Source: Paenibacillus donghaensis (GTDB lineage Bacteria > Bacillota > Bacilli > Paenibacillales > Paenibacillaceae). Taken from it: DNA of 64,000 nt. A program made the position numbers and the translations under genes. Position 1 is the first letter of the stretch. The number at the start of each line of letters is the position of its first letter. The notes beneath the pieces are model-generated. The model saw only the letters and a program-made list of their open reading frames with translations. It had not been told where the DNA came from and searched no databases. Positions 18,179-26,114 of the stretch are shown one piece after another. Where the stretch lies: the NCBI RefSeq assembly GCF_002192415.1, contig NZ_CP021780.1:5208001-5272000 (forward strand), given 5' to 3'.

Positions 18179-18930
18179 ATATTGTATTTATCCAGCTGAT
18201 CAAGGAAATTCTGCGATTTCAGCTTCAGCCCCAGCTGCTCATCCATCAGCGCGCGCATCGTCTGCTTCAGCTCTACTTGGCTGCTCGCCTTCACATCCAC
18301 GTTGCCCAGCCGGGTCAGATCCATTCTGGCGAACAGGCGCAGCAGCTTGAGCGCACGGGCGGAAATCTCCAATGCCGGAGGATCGTTGTGTCTACAGCTG
18401 CGGCACAGCACACCTCCCAGACGCGCGCTTACGCGCAGCTGATCATCAGGCTTCTCCAGGCCGCATACGACACATTCATCCAGCTGCGGACCGTAACCGG
18501 CCGCCTGCAGAACCTTCATCTCATAGACATTAATAATGACGCCGGGTTCCTTCCCTTCCTCGATCGCGTCCAGACAGGCTGACAGCTGGCGGAACCAGAA
18601 GCTCCCAGTTTCGTCGTCATGCAGCACGCGGTCAAGCAGCTCGCAGGCATAGGAAGCGTAAGCCGCCTTGATTAAATCTTCACGCAGCGGATGGTGGGAC
18701 TTCGTAATCTCGCCGGCATTCAGCGTGCCCAGCCCTCCGTTATTTCTGAAAAATACAAAATCTCCGACGGTGAACAGCTGGATCAGGGCAGCATGGCGGC
18801 TTTTCACTTTTTTGGCACCCCGCACCAGAACCCCTACCTTGCCGGCGTTTTCGGTGCAAAGCGTAATGATCGCGTTCCCCTCGCCGTAGTCCATGCTGCG
18901 GATGACGATCCCTTCCACCCTGTGTAGCAT
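18175..18930 (-). CDS. recO: DNA repair protein RecO
   Basis: 251 residues from ATG at 18930 (MLHRVEGIVIRSMDYGEG), with GGGGGAAG upstream. The N-terminal OB fold includes EGIVIRSMDYGEGNAIITL and GKVGVLVRGAKK. A zinc-binding set CVVCG and CRSC lies in the C-terminal half. RecO loads RecA onto SSB-coated DNA with RecR and RecF. It follows yqzL by 36 bp, giving the era-yqzL-recO order known from Bacillota. Confidence 0.94.
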   Translation of the reverse strand: MLHRVEGIVIRSMDYGEGNAIITLCTENAGKVGVLVRGAKKVKSRHAALIQLFTVGDFVFFRNNGGLGTLNAGEITKSHHPLREDLIKAAYASYACELLDRVLHDDETGSFWFRQLSACLDAIEEGKEPGVIINVYEMKVLQAAGYGPQLDECVVCGLEKPDDQLRVSARLGGVLCRSCRHNDPPALEISARALKLLRLFARMDLTRLGNVDVKASSQVELKQTMRALMDEQLGLKLKSQNFLDQLDKYNI

Positions 18931-18966
18931 GCTTCTTCCCCCAACCACTCGGCCAGCAACCAGTCC

Positions 18967-19107
18967 TTAGAACGCTTCTTCATCACAGGCCTTCTCTTCC
19001 TCCACTGGCAGAACGCTCTCCTCAGACGGAAAGCCGGCTTCCTTATACAGCAGATAAGCATCGACATCTCCAGTCATTGCAAAATACTTCCACGAAAAAT
19101 TCCGCAT
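18967..19107 (-). CDS. yqzL: YqzL family small protein
   Basis: A 46-residue product that begins MRNFSWKYFAMTGDVDAYLL and ends EEKACDEEAF. The N-terminal W-(x2)-F-x2-TG-x-VDAYLLYKE pattern matches the short YqzL family, which lies between era and recO in Bacillus. Function is unknown. AAAGGAT lies 8 nt before the ATG. It is acidic at the C terminus. It is short enough to be missed by length-filtered gene finding, but position, start signal and motif agree. Confidence 0.88.
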   Translation of the reverse strand: MRNFSWKYFAMTGDVDAYLLYKEAGFPSEESVLPVEEEKACDEEAF

Positions 19108-19214
19108 TCGTATTCATCCTTTCTTCGGAAACACGATGTCCTTTCCGAAATAGGATGTGCGCTGAGCCGGGTTCTATCCTTGCAATTCCTGCCAAGGGAG
19201 CTTAGCCGCGGTGT

Positions 19215-20108
19215 TTAAAGGTCCTTGTGGAAGCCTAAATCCCGCAGTACGCGGTCCTGGTTGCGCCAGTCTTTTTTCACTTTTACCCAAAGCTCCAGAA
19301 AAATCTTCGAGCCCAGCAGGTTCTCGATATCTGTACGCGCCCGCTTGCCCACTTCCTTCAGCAGCGCCCCCTGCTTGCCGATAATGATCCCTTTCTGGGA
19401 ATCACGCTCTACAAAAATCACAGCGGACACATGCACCACGCCATTAGACTCCACGCGCATGTCTTCAATCGCAACGGCAATGGAGTGCGGCACCTCTTCG
19501 CGGGTCATATGCAGAATCTTCTCGCGGATGAGCTCGGCGCAGACAAACTGCTCCGGATGGTCTGTAATCTGATCCGCCGGATAATATTGCGGACCTTCCG
19601 GCAAAAATTTGGCAACCTGCGCAAGCAGCGTGTCCACATTGCTGCCTACCTTGGCGGAAATCGGTACGATCTCGGCAAAATCATGCAGCTTGCGGTACTC
19701 CGCCATCAGCGGCAACAGGGCTTCCGGCTCGATGCGGTCGATTTTGTTAAGCACCAGAATGACCGGGGTCTTCAAGCCGTTCAGTTGCTCGGCGATGTAA
19801 CGGTCGCCTCCGCCCATACCTTCGGCAGCGTCCACGAGGAACAGGACCGCCTCCACTTCGCCAAGCGTGCTCAGCGCCGTTTGATTCATATAATCGCCCA
19901 GCTTGGACTGTCTTTTATGAATACCCGGCGTGTCCAGGAACACAATTTGTGAGTCATTGGTAGTGTACACTCCATGAATTTTGTTTCTTGTGGTCTGTGG
20001 CTTGTCTGACATGATGGCGATCTTTTGGCCAATCACCTGGTTCATCAGCGTCGATTTGCCTACGTTGGGTCTGCCGATAATGGCGACGAAACCTGATTTG
20101 AATTTCAT
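19215..20108 (-). CDS. era: GTPase Era
   Basis: 297 residues. G1 GRPNVGKS (12-19), G3 DTPG (59-62), G4 NKID (121-124) and the SAK-type G5 (ISAKVG) define the GTPase domain. The C-terminal KH domain includes [29 protein letters not shown]. Era binds the 3' end of 16S rRNA and helps 30S maturation. AAGGAAG precedes the ATG. It lies 107 bp upstream of yqzL in the same direction. Confidence 0.97.
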   Translation of the reverse strand: MKFKSGFVAIIGRPNVGKSTLMNQVIGQKIAIMSDKPQTTRNKIHGVYTTNDSQIVFLDTPGIHKRQSKLGDYMNQTALSTLGEVEAVLFLVDAAEGMGGGDRYIAEQLNGLKTPVILVLNKIDRIEPEALLPLMAEYRKLHDFAEIVPISAKVGSNVDTLLAQVAKFLPEGPQYYPADQITDHPEQFVCAELIREKILHMTREEVPHSIAVAIEDMRVESNGVVHVSAVIFVERDSQKGIIIGKQGALLKEVGKRARTDIENLLGSKIFLELWVKVKKDWRNQDRVLRDLGFHKDL

Positions 20109-20152
20109 ATGATCTTGATCTTCCTTTCGAGTGGTCTTTCGATCCCCCTAAA

Positions 20153-20172
20153 TCCCCCTTAGCCAAGGGGGA
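20153..20172. repeat. GGGGGA palindrome
   Basis: TCCCCCTT (20153-20160) and AAGGGGGA (20165-20172) form an 8-bp stem with an AGCC loop. It is preceded by another TCCCCCTAAA. Similar CCCCCTTAG-type palindromes are dispersed in many genomes. It lies upstream of the era gene, between it and the tandem array. Confidence 0.5.
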
Positions 20173-20317
20173 CCCCAAAGGGCCCCGGCCCTCTGGACAC
20201 CCGGAAATGGCGTGCCTGCAACGTTCGGCGGGATTGGAGGAGGCAGGGTGCAAGGATCGCTTTCGTCCCCTGCGGGAACACGCTTGAACGCCGCTGGGGA
20301 GTGCCGGCTCGCAGTAG

Positions 20318-20703
20318 CTCTCACCGGCTGGCGGTGCAGTGACTGCGTGCGGATTTGGTGTGACTATGCTGCTCGGCGTCGACTGGCGGCTTCGCCGCGG
20401 CGCTTACGTCGTGATGTTACTCTCTGGCGGCGCAGCGGCTGCGAACGTTTTGGTGCGACTGTGTGCTCGGCGTCGACTGGCGGCTGCGCCGCGGCGCTTA
20501 CGTCGTGATGTTACTCTCTGGCGGCGCAGCGGCTGCGAACGTTTTGGTGCGACTGTGTGCTCGGCGTCGACTGGCGGCTGCGCCGCGGCGCTTACGTCCG
20601 GATGTTACTCTCTGGCGGCGCAGTGACTGCGAACGTTTTGGTGCGACTGTGTGCTCGGCGTCGACTGGCGGCTTCGCCGCGGCGCTTACGTCGTGATGTT
20701 ACT
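20318..20703. repeat. 94-bp tandem repeat array between cdd and era
   Basis: Units start at about 20369, 20463, 20557 and 20651, an exact 94-bp period, with a diverged partial unit before (20318-20368). Each unit reads CTCGGCGTCGACTGGCGGC, CGCGGCGCTTACGTCGTG, GTTACTCTCTGGCGGCGCAG, GCGAACGTTTTGGTGCGAC in order, with few substitutions. Each unit has two related halves beginning CTGGCGGC (41 and 53 nt). 94 is not a multiple of three, so the open frames on the plus strand shift between copies and are not a protein. The array is GC-rich and ends against the cdd stop codon. Confidence 0.9.
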
Positions 20704-21118
20704 CAGGGGCTTGTCCTTGCTCCAGATCCGCTGGGCCAAAAGCGCCTGGCAGCAGGTCACGAACGGTAGTTTCGACCATGTCACCCTTCATATTGCCAAG
20801 GATAACCTTCATATCTGGCGCACAGAGTTCAATCATGACCTGACGGCAGACGCCACATGGAGACACCGGTCCGTCTGTATCAGCAATCACAGCGATAGCC
20901 TGGAAAGAACCTGCTTTATGACCATCAGCGATAGCACGAAACAATGCGGTACGCTCCGCGCAGTTAGTTGGGCCGTAAGCCGCATTCTCCACATTGCAGC
21001 CATGATGGACATGTCCATCCAGGTCCAGCAGGGCTGCACCTACTCCGAAACGGGAATAGGGAATATAAGCTCTGGCGCGGGCTTTAATCGCTTCTTGCAT
21101 GAGCAGTGCAGAATCCAT
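20699..21118 (-). CDS. cdd: Cytidine deaminase
   Basis: 139 residues from ATG at 21118, with AGGAGG 6 nt upstream. Zinc ligands C53 (TNCAE, with the catalytic E55), C88 and C91 (PCGVC) are present, as are AYIPYSRFGVGAALL and GCNVENAAYGP. It deaminates cytidine and deoxycytidine in pyrimidine salvage. The C terminus (LPGAFGPADL) is normal for the family. It is flanked on both sides by tandem repeats: the 94-bp array abuts its stop and a 61-bp array lies immediately upstream of its ribosome site. Confidence 0.95.
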   Translation of the reverse strand: MDSALLMQEAIKARARAYIPYSRFGVGAALLDLDGHVHHGCNVENAAYGPTNCAERTALFRAIADGHKAGSFQAIAVIADTDGPVSPCGVCRQVMIELCAPDMKVILGNMKGDMVETTVRDLLPGAFGPADLEQGQAPE

Positions 21119-21130
21119 TGTTGACCTCCT

Positions 21131-21375
21131 AAAAGTTTTTGAGCATATACTTCCAGATTCGCTTCGAAAAAACTCACTTCGGAAGCATACACTTAGTTTT
21201 TGAGCATATACTTCCAGATTCGCTTCGAAAAAACTCACTTCGGAAGCATACACTTAGTTTTTGAGCATATACTTCCAGATTCGCTTCGAAAAAACTTACT
21301 TCGGAAGCATACACTTAGTTTTTGAGCATATACTTCCAGATTCGCTTCGAAAAAACTTACTTCGAAAGCGTAGAA
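21131..21375. repeat. 61-bp tandem repeat, four copies, upstream of cdd
   Basis: The unit begins GAGCATATACTTCCAGATTC, continues GCTTCGAAAAAACTCACTTC and ends GGAAGCATACACTTAGTTTT. Starts at 21141, 21202, 21263 and 21324 give a constant 61-bp period. The first two copies are identical over nearly the full unit; the fourth is truncated near 21375. Each unit contains the inverted pair TATACTTCC / GGAAGCATA. The period is not a multiple of three, so coding is excluded. It occupies the whole 5' region of cdd, starting 5 nt beyond the AGGAGG. Confidence 0.92.
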
Positions 21376-21673
21376 CGAGAATACAGAAGATTTAACTTCG
21401 CAGTGGTTTCCTAAGTCAGAGCAAGCCATTAAATTAAATGCAAAAGTGCATCTAATTTCCCGATTTTTTACGTTTTAGAGCGAATAGTTGCAAAAAGGCA
21501 CTTAATTTTGACGTTTGCGCGTAAAAGGCTTGATTTACTTGAAATTAGTTGCACTATCGCACTTAATCGCCTTCTGAGAGAGGTTCAGCTGAAATTAGTT
21601 GCACTTTTGCATCTATTTGCGTTGGACGTTCCGTAGTAATATTCTAATCCTCGCCAAGGCCTAAGTAGTAACC
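21376..21673. repeat. Modular hairpin repeat, copy A (four motifs)
   Basis: After a leader ending CTTCGCAGTGGTTTCC, four imperfect palindromes of about 28 bp lie at 21431-21458, 21482-21509, 21541-21568 and 21591-21620 (start-to-start 51, 59, 50). The best has AAATTAGTTGCA and TGCATCTATTT arms around a TTT loop. Linkers are characteristic: ACGTTTTAGAGCG between 1 and 2, GTAAAAGGCTTGATTTACTT between 2 and 3. It ends GGACGTTCCG and then GGCCTAAGTAGTAACC (21658-21673). Confidence 0.85.
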
Positions 21674-21875
21674 GAATCTGCATCTAATTGGCGGTTATTT
21701 TCCGTTTTGGAGGGAATCAATGCAAAAAATCATCTATTTTAGGCCTCTGAGCGTAATAAGCCTGATTTACTCAAGATTAGTTGCAGATTAGCACTTATTT
21801 GCCCGATGGCTCAAGATTATGCTGAATTTAGTTGCAGTTTCGCAGCTATTTACTCCGAACGCTACCTATAGCTTA
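21661..21875. repeat. Modular hairpin repeat, copy B (four motifs)
   Basis: Directly follows copy A. Motifs at about 21669-21690, 21713-21741, 21774-21801 and 21824-21852 (spacing about 46, 60, 50). Linkers TCCGTTTTGGAGGGAA and GCGTAATAAGCCTGATTTAC correspond to those of copies A and C. The arms are more degenerate in the first two motifs. The rest of the gap up to dgkA (21876-21917) shows nothing else. Confidence 0.8.
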
Positions 21876-21917
21876 CCCTTATCAGGCTTCCTAGTCTCAA
21901 TAACTGCAGAATCTAAA

Positions 21918-21945
21918 GAGGGCGGAGTGGCAACTGGGCGCCCTC
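21918..21945 (-). terminator. Probable terminator of dgkA
   Basis: GAGGGCG/CGCCCTC stem followed on the minus strand by TTTAG, about 30 nt after the dgkA stop. The T-run is short. Confidence 0.45.
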
Positions 21946-21977
21946 CCGCCTCTCCATCAGCTGAAGTTGTAAACTGA

Positions 21978-22373
21978 TTATGACATAAATCCGCTGATCC
22001 AGTCTATCACCGGAACATAAAACACATAAATTCCCGTTATCACGGCAAACACCGCAGTCAGCAGTACAGCTCCTGCGGCGGTATCTTTGGCGATTTTGGC
22101 CAAGGGATGAATCTCCGGTGAGACCAGATCGATCGTAGCTTCAATAGCGGTATTAAGCAGCTCGGTGGCCAGTACAAGTGTGATGGCCAGCAGCAGCAGC
22201 ATCCAGCGCGAAGGAGGCAGATGGAACACGGCTGCGGCCACAAGCACCACCACCGCAAAGCAGCTGTGCACCTTCATATTCAGCTCGGACCGGAAGGCGC
22301 TGGCAATGCCATGCGCGGCAAACCGGAAGGAATGCCAGAATTTTTTGTGGCCGGCAGCGGTATTCTTGACCAT
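21978..22373 (-). CDS. dgkA: Diacylglycerol/undecaprenol kinase family protein
   Basis: 131 residues with an N-terminal amphipathic segment (FRFAAHGIASAFRSELNMKVH) and three membrane segments. The family core ELLNTAIEATIDLVSPEIHPLAKIAKDTAAGAVL carries the catalytic glutamate (E in TELLNTAIE) and the AKDTAAGAVL signature. In B. subtilis the equivalent DgkA phosphorylates undecaprenol. The start ATG overlaps the ybeY stop by one base (TGATG), so translation is coupled. Confidence 0.92.
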   Translation of the reverse strand: MVKNTAAGHKKFWHSFRFAAHGIASAFRSELNMKVHSCFAVVVLVAAAVFHLPPSRWMLLLLAITLVLATELLNTAIEATIDLVSPEIHPLAKIAKDTAAGAVLLTAVFAVITGIYVFYVPVIDWISGFMS

Positions 22374-22870
22374 CAGCGGGTCAGCCCTACCTGGGCAAGG
22401 ACAGCCTCCTGCTTGGACATCATCTCGGCCTCTGCAAGGTCATCCTGATGATCATAACCCAGCAGATGCAGAAAACCGTGCACAAACAGGAAACCCAGCT
22501 CCCGCTCCAAGGAATGTCCGTAATCCAGCGCCTGCTCCTTAGCACGGGCAACGGAAATAATAATGTCTCCGAGCACGTCTGGAACCTCCTCCGGCCCGGT
22601 GCCGTCCTCCAGTTCATAGATAATTTCCGGTTCGTCTTCTCCCGTCTCATGCATAGCGAAGGACAACACGTCCGTCGGACGATCGATGCCCCGGTATTCG
22701 CGGTTCAATTCATGAATACGTTCGTTGTCGACAAAAGTAAGATCAACCTCGCCCTTCGTGATGCCTTCGGCTTGGCCTGCATGTTGCAGAATCTCCTCCA
22801 GCAGCGCTATGAGATGGTCTGTAATTTCAAATTCTTCCTGCTCGTTGCTCCAAACAATCTCCAGGCTCAT
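22373..22870 (-). CDS. ybeY: Endoribonuclease YbeY, rRNA maturation factor
   Basis: 165 residues. The zinc site H131, H135, H141 is in HGFLHLLGYDH, and RGIDRPTDVLSFAM is the family's other signature. It acts in 16S rRNA 3'-end processing and ribosome quality control. The ATG overlaps the pgpH stop (ATGA), and GGAAGGGG lies in the end of pgpH. Gene order pgpH-ybeY-dgkA is standard for Bacillota. Confidence 0.95.
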   Translation of the reverse strand: MSLEIVWSNEQEEFEITDHLIALLEEILQHAGQAEGITKGEVDLTFVDNERIHELNREYRGIDRPTDVLSFAMHETGEDEPEIIYELEDGTGPEEVPDVLGDIIISVARAKEQALDYGHSLERELGFLFVHGFLHLLGYDHQDDLAEAEMMSKQEAVLAQVGLTR

Positions 22871-25122
22871 AGGTTAATGGCCCCTTCCTCTTTTTTGGGT
22901 TTCTTCACATCCTCCGGGTATTCAATCCGTGAATGAAAGATGCCCATAACCGTTTCTTTCAGTGTTCTGGAAATGGTGTCCAGTTCCTTAATCGTCAGAT
23001 CACATTCATCGAACTGATGGTCATCCAGGCGGCTTTTGATAATCTTCTCAATCATCGTCTCCACCTGTACTACCGTAGGCTTGCGCAGAGAGCGCACCGC
23101 TGCTTCCACACTGTCGGCGATGCCGACCACAGCCGATTCCTTGGATTGCGCTTTGGGGCCGGGATAACGGAAATCCTCTTCAGTGAAGTCCGGCTCCACG
23201 CCTTTTTCCTCAGCAAGCTTCAACGCCTTATGGTAAAAATAATGCAAAAAGGTGGTCCCGTGATGCTGCTCGGCGATGTCGCGGATCGGCTTGGGCAGCT
23301 TATAATCCTTCTGCATCTCTACCCCGTCGCGGGCATGGGCGACAATGATCGATTTGCTGAGCATCGGTTCGATAGAATCATGCGGATTCTCCATATTGTT
23401 CTGGTTCTCAATGAAATAAAACGGCCGCTTGGTCTTGCCGATATCATGATAATAGGAGCCTACGCGGCACAGCAGCCCATCCGCGCCAATTGCCTCGGCA
23501 GCCGCCTCAGACAGATTGCCCACCATGACACTGTGGTGATAAGTGCCTGGTGTTTCGGTCAGCAGCTTGCGCAGCAGCGGGTGGTTCGGATTGGATAACT
23601 CGACCAGCTTAAGCGCAGACAGAATCCCAAATGTAGCTTCAAAAAACGGCATCAACCCAATGACCAGCACTGCGGTCAGCAGACCACTAGCAAACGCGAA
23701 CCCTACTGCGTATAAAGTGCCAACCTCTTTCCATTCATCCCCGCTTAGCAGAATCAGCATAAAAACGTTAAGGCAGCCAAACAGCGATACCATAATGCCG
23801 CCCTTGAGCAAGGTGGAACGCTGCCCCGCCCGGTGTGTGGTAAAGATCGCAACATAGGAAACCACAAGAGCATAGAAGCCGAAATTGAAATCAAAAATGC
23901 TGTCCTGCTGCAGATTGAGCATGATGCTGGCCAGAATGCTGAACAGGATGGAGCAGAAATAAGCCAAGGTAACATCCAGCAGCATCGTTACCAGCATCGC
24001 GCCAATCGCTACAGGTGCCAGGTATCCGAGATAAGGCCGGGCATCGCTCTGAATAAACGCGGCCAGGCGAATAGAAATAATGGTAATGGCAAAGACAAGC
24101 ACCAGCATCAGCAGCTGGGAATTATTGTACTTGAAGCTGGAGGCACCGCCGGAATAACGGATAAACATCAGCAGGCCACCCGAGAGCATGGCAGACAGGA
24201 GCAGCAGCCCCAGTTGAGGCCAGTAGTTCACTTCCTTGCTCAGCAGACCATTCTCGTCCAGCAGCGCATAGAGATCAGGTGTGATTTTCTCGCCTTTGGC
24301 GACCAGCACCTCTCCCTGCTCTATGAATATATCAGGCGTATTCTCGCGGGCCTGCACCTTGGCTTCCTTGGTAGCATCCTCGTCATAGAACTTGTTGCTT
24401 GTAACCACGAGCCGCACCAGCTCCTGCACAACCTCCCGGGCAGTCCGCTGGCTCAGGGAGCTGATACTTACCTGTTCGGCCACCTTGGCACGTGCGGTCT
24501 GGGCATCGGCATTCTGGTCAATCATTAACCGGGTTACAATTTCACGGGCAACCGGCTTCATTTCAATAATATCCTCAGAGGTCAGACGCGGCATCTTGAT
24601 GAAGGTCTCCTCCGGAATACTGTAGGTCTGTTCTTTAATGATCGATTGCATTTCATCCAGCAGATGCTCCGAGTAGATGCCACTGTTCCGGCTGGAGGAG
24701 ATGAAGCTATAAATAAAGTCATTGGCTCTCTGGGGGATTACATCCCGGTAGATTGCGGTTTTTTCGCTTTGTGAAATGGAATCATCCTGATTAAGACCGT
24801 CGATGCGGTCGAGCAAGGAGGTGATTAGATTCTCACTGCGCATGGATATGAACTGATACTTCGGCTGTACCTTCTCGGCTGCCTCTTCCTGGGCTTTCAG
24901 CTTTGCTTTGGTGTCGAGAATTTGCTTGGGAGCTGTAATTTCCTTCGCGCTTTGCGTACCCTCTTTAATGTCATACCGTTTGGGCAGCAGATCGGAAGAC
25001 AAACTGAAGTAGAATACTATCCCGAGCAACAGGAAAAGAGCATAGCGCGTTGCCACGCTATACTTCCATCCGCTGCTGCTGTATACAAATCCGTTTAATT
25101 TAGTTGGTTGCTTTGAGGCCAT
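22867..25122 (-). CDS. pgpH: 7TM-HD cyclic-di-AMP phosphodiesterase PgpH (YqfF)
   Basis: 751 residues. One N-terminal membrane helix (about 25-45) is followed by a large extracytoplasmic 7TMR-HDED region (50-300), seven membrane helices (about 310-510) and a cytosolic HD domain with HHSVMVGNLSEAAAEAIG and the YYHDIGK metal site near residue 557, then DHQFDECDLT. It hydrolyses c-di-AMP. It follows phoH by 14 bp and is coupled to ybeY. Confidence 0.95.
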   Translation of the reverse strand: MASKQPTKLNGFVYSSSGWKYSVATRYALFLLLGIVFYFSLSSDLLPKRYDIKEGTQSAKEITAPKQILDTKAKLKAQEEAAEKVQPKYQFISMRSENLITSLLDRIDGLNQDDSISQSEKTAIYRDVIPQRANDFIYSFISSSRNSGIYSEHLLDEMQSIIKEQTYSIPEETFIKMPRLTSEDIIEMKPVAREIVTRLMIDQNADAQTARAKVAEQVSISSLSQRTAREVVQELVRLVVTSNKFYDEDATKEAKVQARENTPDIFIEQGEVLVAKGEKITPDLYALLDENGLLSKEVNYWPQLGLLLLSAMLSGGLLMFIRYSGGASSFKYNNSQLLMLVLVFAITIISIRLAAFIQSDARPYLGYLAPVAIGAMLVTMLLDVTLAYFCSILFSILASIMLNLQQDSIFDFNFGFYALVVSYVAIFTTHRAGQRSTLLKGGIMVSLFGCLNVFMLILLSGDEWKEVGTLYAVGFAFASGLLTAVLVIGLMPFFEATFGILSALKLVELSNPNHPLLRKLLTETPGTYHHSVMVGNLSEAAAEAIGADGLLCRVGSYYHDIGKTKRPFYFIENQNNMENPHDSIEPMLSKSIIVAHARDGVEMQKDYKLPKPIRDIAEQHHGTTFLHYFYHKALKLAEEKGVEPDFTEEDFRYPGPKAQSKESAVVGIADSVEAAVRSLRKPTVVQVETMIEKIIKSRLDDHQFDECDLTIKELDTISRTLKETVMGIFHSRIEYPEDVKKPKKEEGAINL

Positions 25123-25136
25123 GAAGACAATCCCCT

Positions 25137-26108
25137 TTATTCGAGGTTTTCGGCAGATCGGTCGTAGGCAACGATAATTTTCTGAACCAGGGAATGCCGG
25201 ACTACATCCTGTTCCGTGAAATGCACAAATCCAAGCTCCTCTATGCTTGATAAAATCGCATGAGCTTCAATCAGACCTGATTTCTTGCCACGCGGCAGAT
25301 CGATCTGTGTAACGTCGCCTGTAATCACCATCTTGGAGCCGAATCCGAGCCGTGTGAGGAACATTTTCATCTGTGCCGGTGTGGTGTTCTGGGCTTCATC
25401 GAGAATGATAAAGGAATCATCCAGCGTCCGTCCGCGCATATAAGCAAGTGGTGCAATCTCAATAAGTCCGCGCTCCAGCGCCTTGGCTACCTGATCAGGT
25501 CCCATCACGTCGTATAACGCATCATACAGCGGCCGCAGGTAAGGGTCTACCTTCTCCTGCAGGTCTCCCGGAAGAAACCCCAGGCTCTCCCCGGCTTCCA
25601 CGGCAGGCCGCGTCAGCAGAATGCGCTTTACACTGCCTTCCTTAAGTGCCTTAACGGCAAGCACCACCGCTAGGTAGGTTTTGCCGGTACCGGCAGGGCC
25701 GATTCCGAATACAATATCACGCTTGTTGATCATTGTCACATAATGCTTCTGTCCAATCGTCTTCACGCGGATCGGTTTGCCGCGGAAGGTGTTGGTAATC
25801 TCGCCCTTGAACAGGTCAAGCAACTGGTCGGCGCGAAAGTCCTTAGCCAGCTCTACAGCGTACATTACATCACGTTCACTGAGTATGTAACCGCCCCGTA
25901 CCAGGGACAGCAGCACATTAAATAATTGTTCCAGCATATCCACTTCGCGCTGTGCGCCGCGGATGTTGATCTCCGCTTCTCGGGAGTTGACGGCGGCCGG
26001 AATCTCATGCTCTATGATTTTTAGGAATATGTCCTGCGGGCCGAACAACGATTGCGCTTCTCCCGCATCTTGCAAAGATATACGAATGCTTGCAGTCTGT
26101 TCTGACAA
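25137..26108 (-). CDS. phoH: PhoH-like ATPase
   Basis: 323 residues from a TTG start with GAGG 4 nt upstream. Walker A GPAGTGKT (137-144), Walker B FIILDEAQN, and the arginine-containing ITGDVTQIDLPRGKKSGL make up the PhoH domain; the N-terminal 110 residues are the usual PhoH-associated region. Its function (RNA helicase or toxin-linked nuclease in some families) is unsettled for this group. It lies between yqfD and pgpH, 6 bp after yqfD. Confidence 0.93.
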   Translation of the reverse strand: MSEQTASIRISLQDAGEAQSLFGPQDIFLKIIEHEIPAAVNSREAEINIRGAQREVDMLEQLFNVLLSLVRGGYILSERDVMYAVELAKDFRADQLLDLFKGEITNTFRGKPIRVKTIGQKHYVTMINKRDIVFGIGPAGTGKTYLAVVLAVKALKEGSVKRILLTRPAVEAGESLGFLPGDLQEKVDPYLRPLYDALYDVMGPDQVAKALERGLIEIAPLAYMRGRTLDDSFIILDEAQNTTPAQMKMFLTRLGFGSKMVITGDVTQIDLPRGKKSGLIEAHAILSSIEELGFVHFTEQDVVRHSLVQKIIVAYDRSAENLE

Positions 26109-26114
26109 GTAGCC

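Noticed and set aside
20339..20769. Overlapping plus-strand frames with MLGVDWRLRRGAYV repeats
   Set aside because: They come from the 94-bp tandem repeat; the period is not divisible by three, the frame changes every unit, and there is no ribosome site.
21128..21429. Extended minus-strand reading of cdd through the 61-bp repeats
   Set aside because: AGGAGG and the family N terminus place the cdd start at 21118; repeats have a non-coding period.
20300..21870. CRISPR array
   Set aside because: The repeats are tandem units or palindromic motifs with conserved linkers, not identical short repeats with unique spacers, and no cas gene is present.
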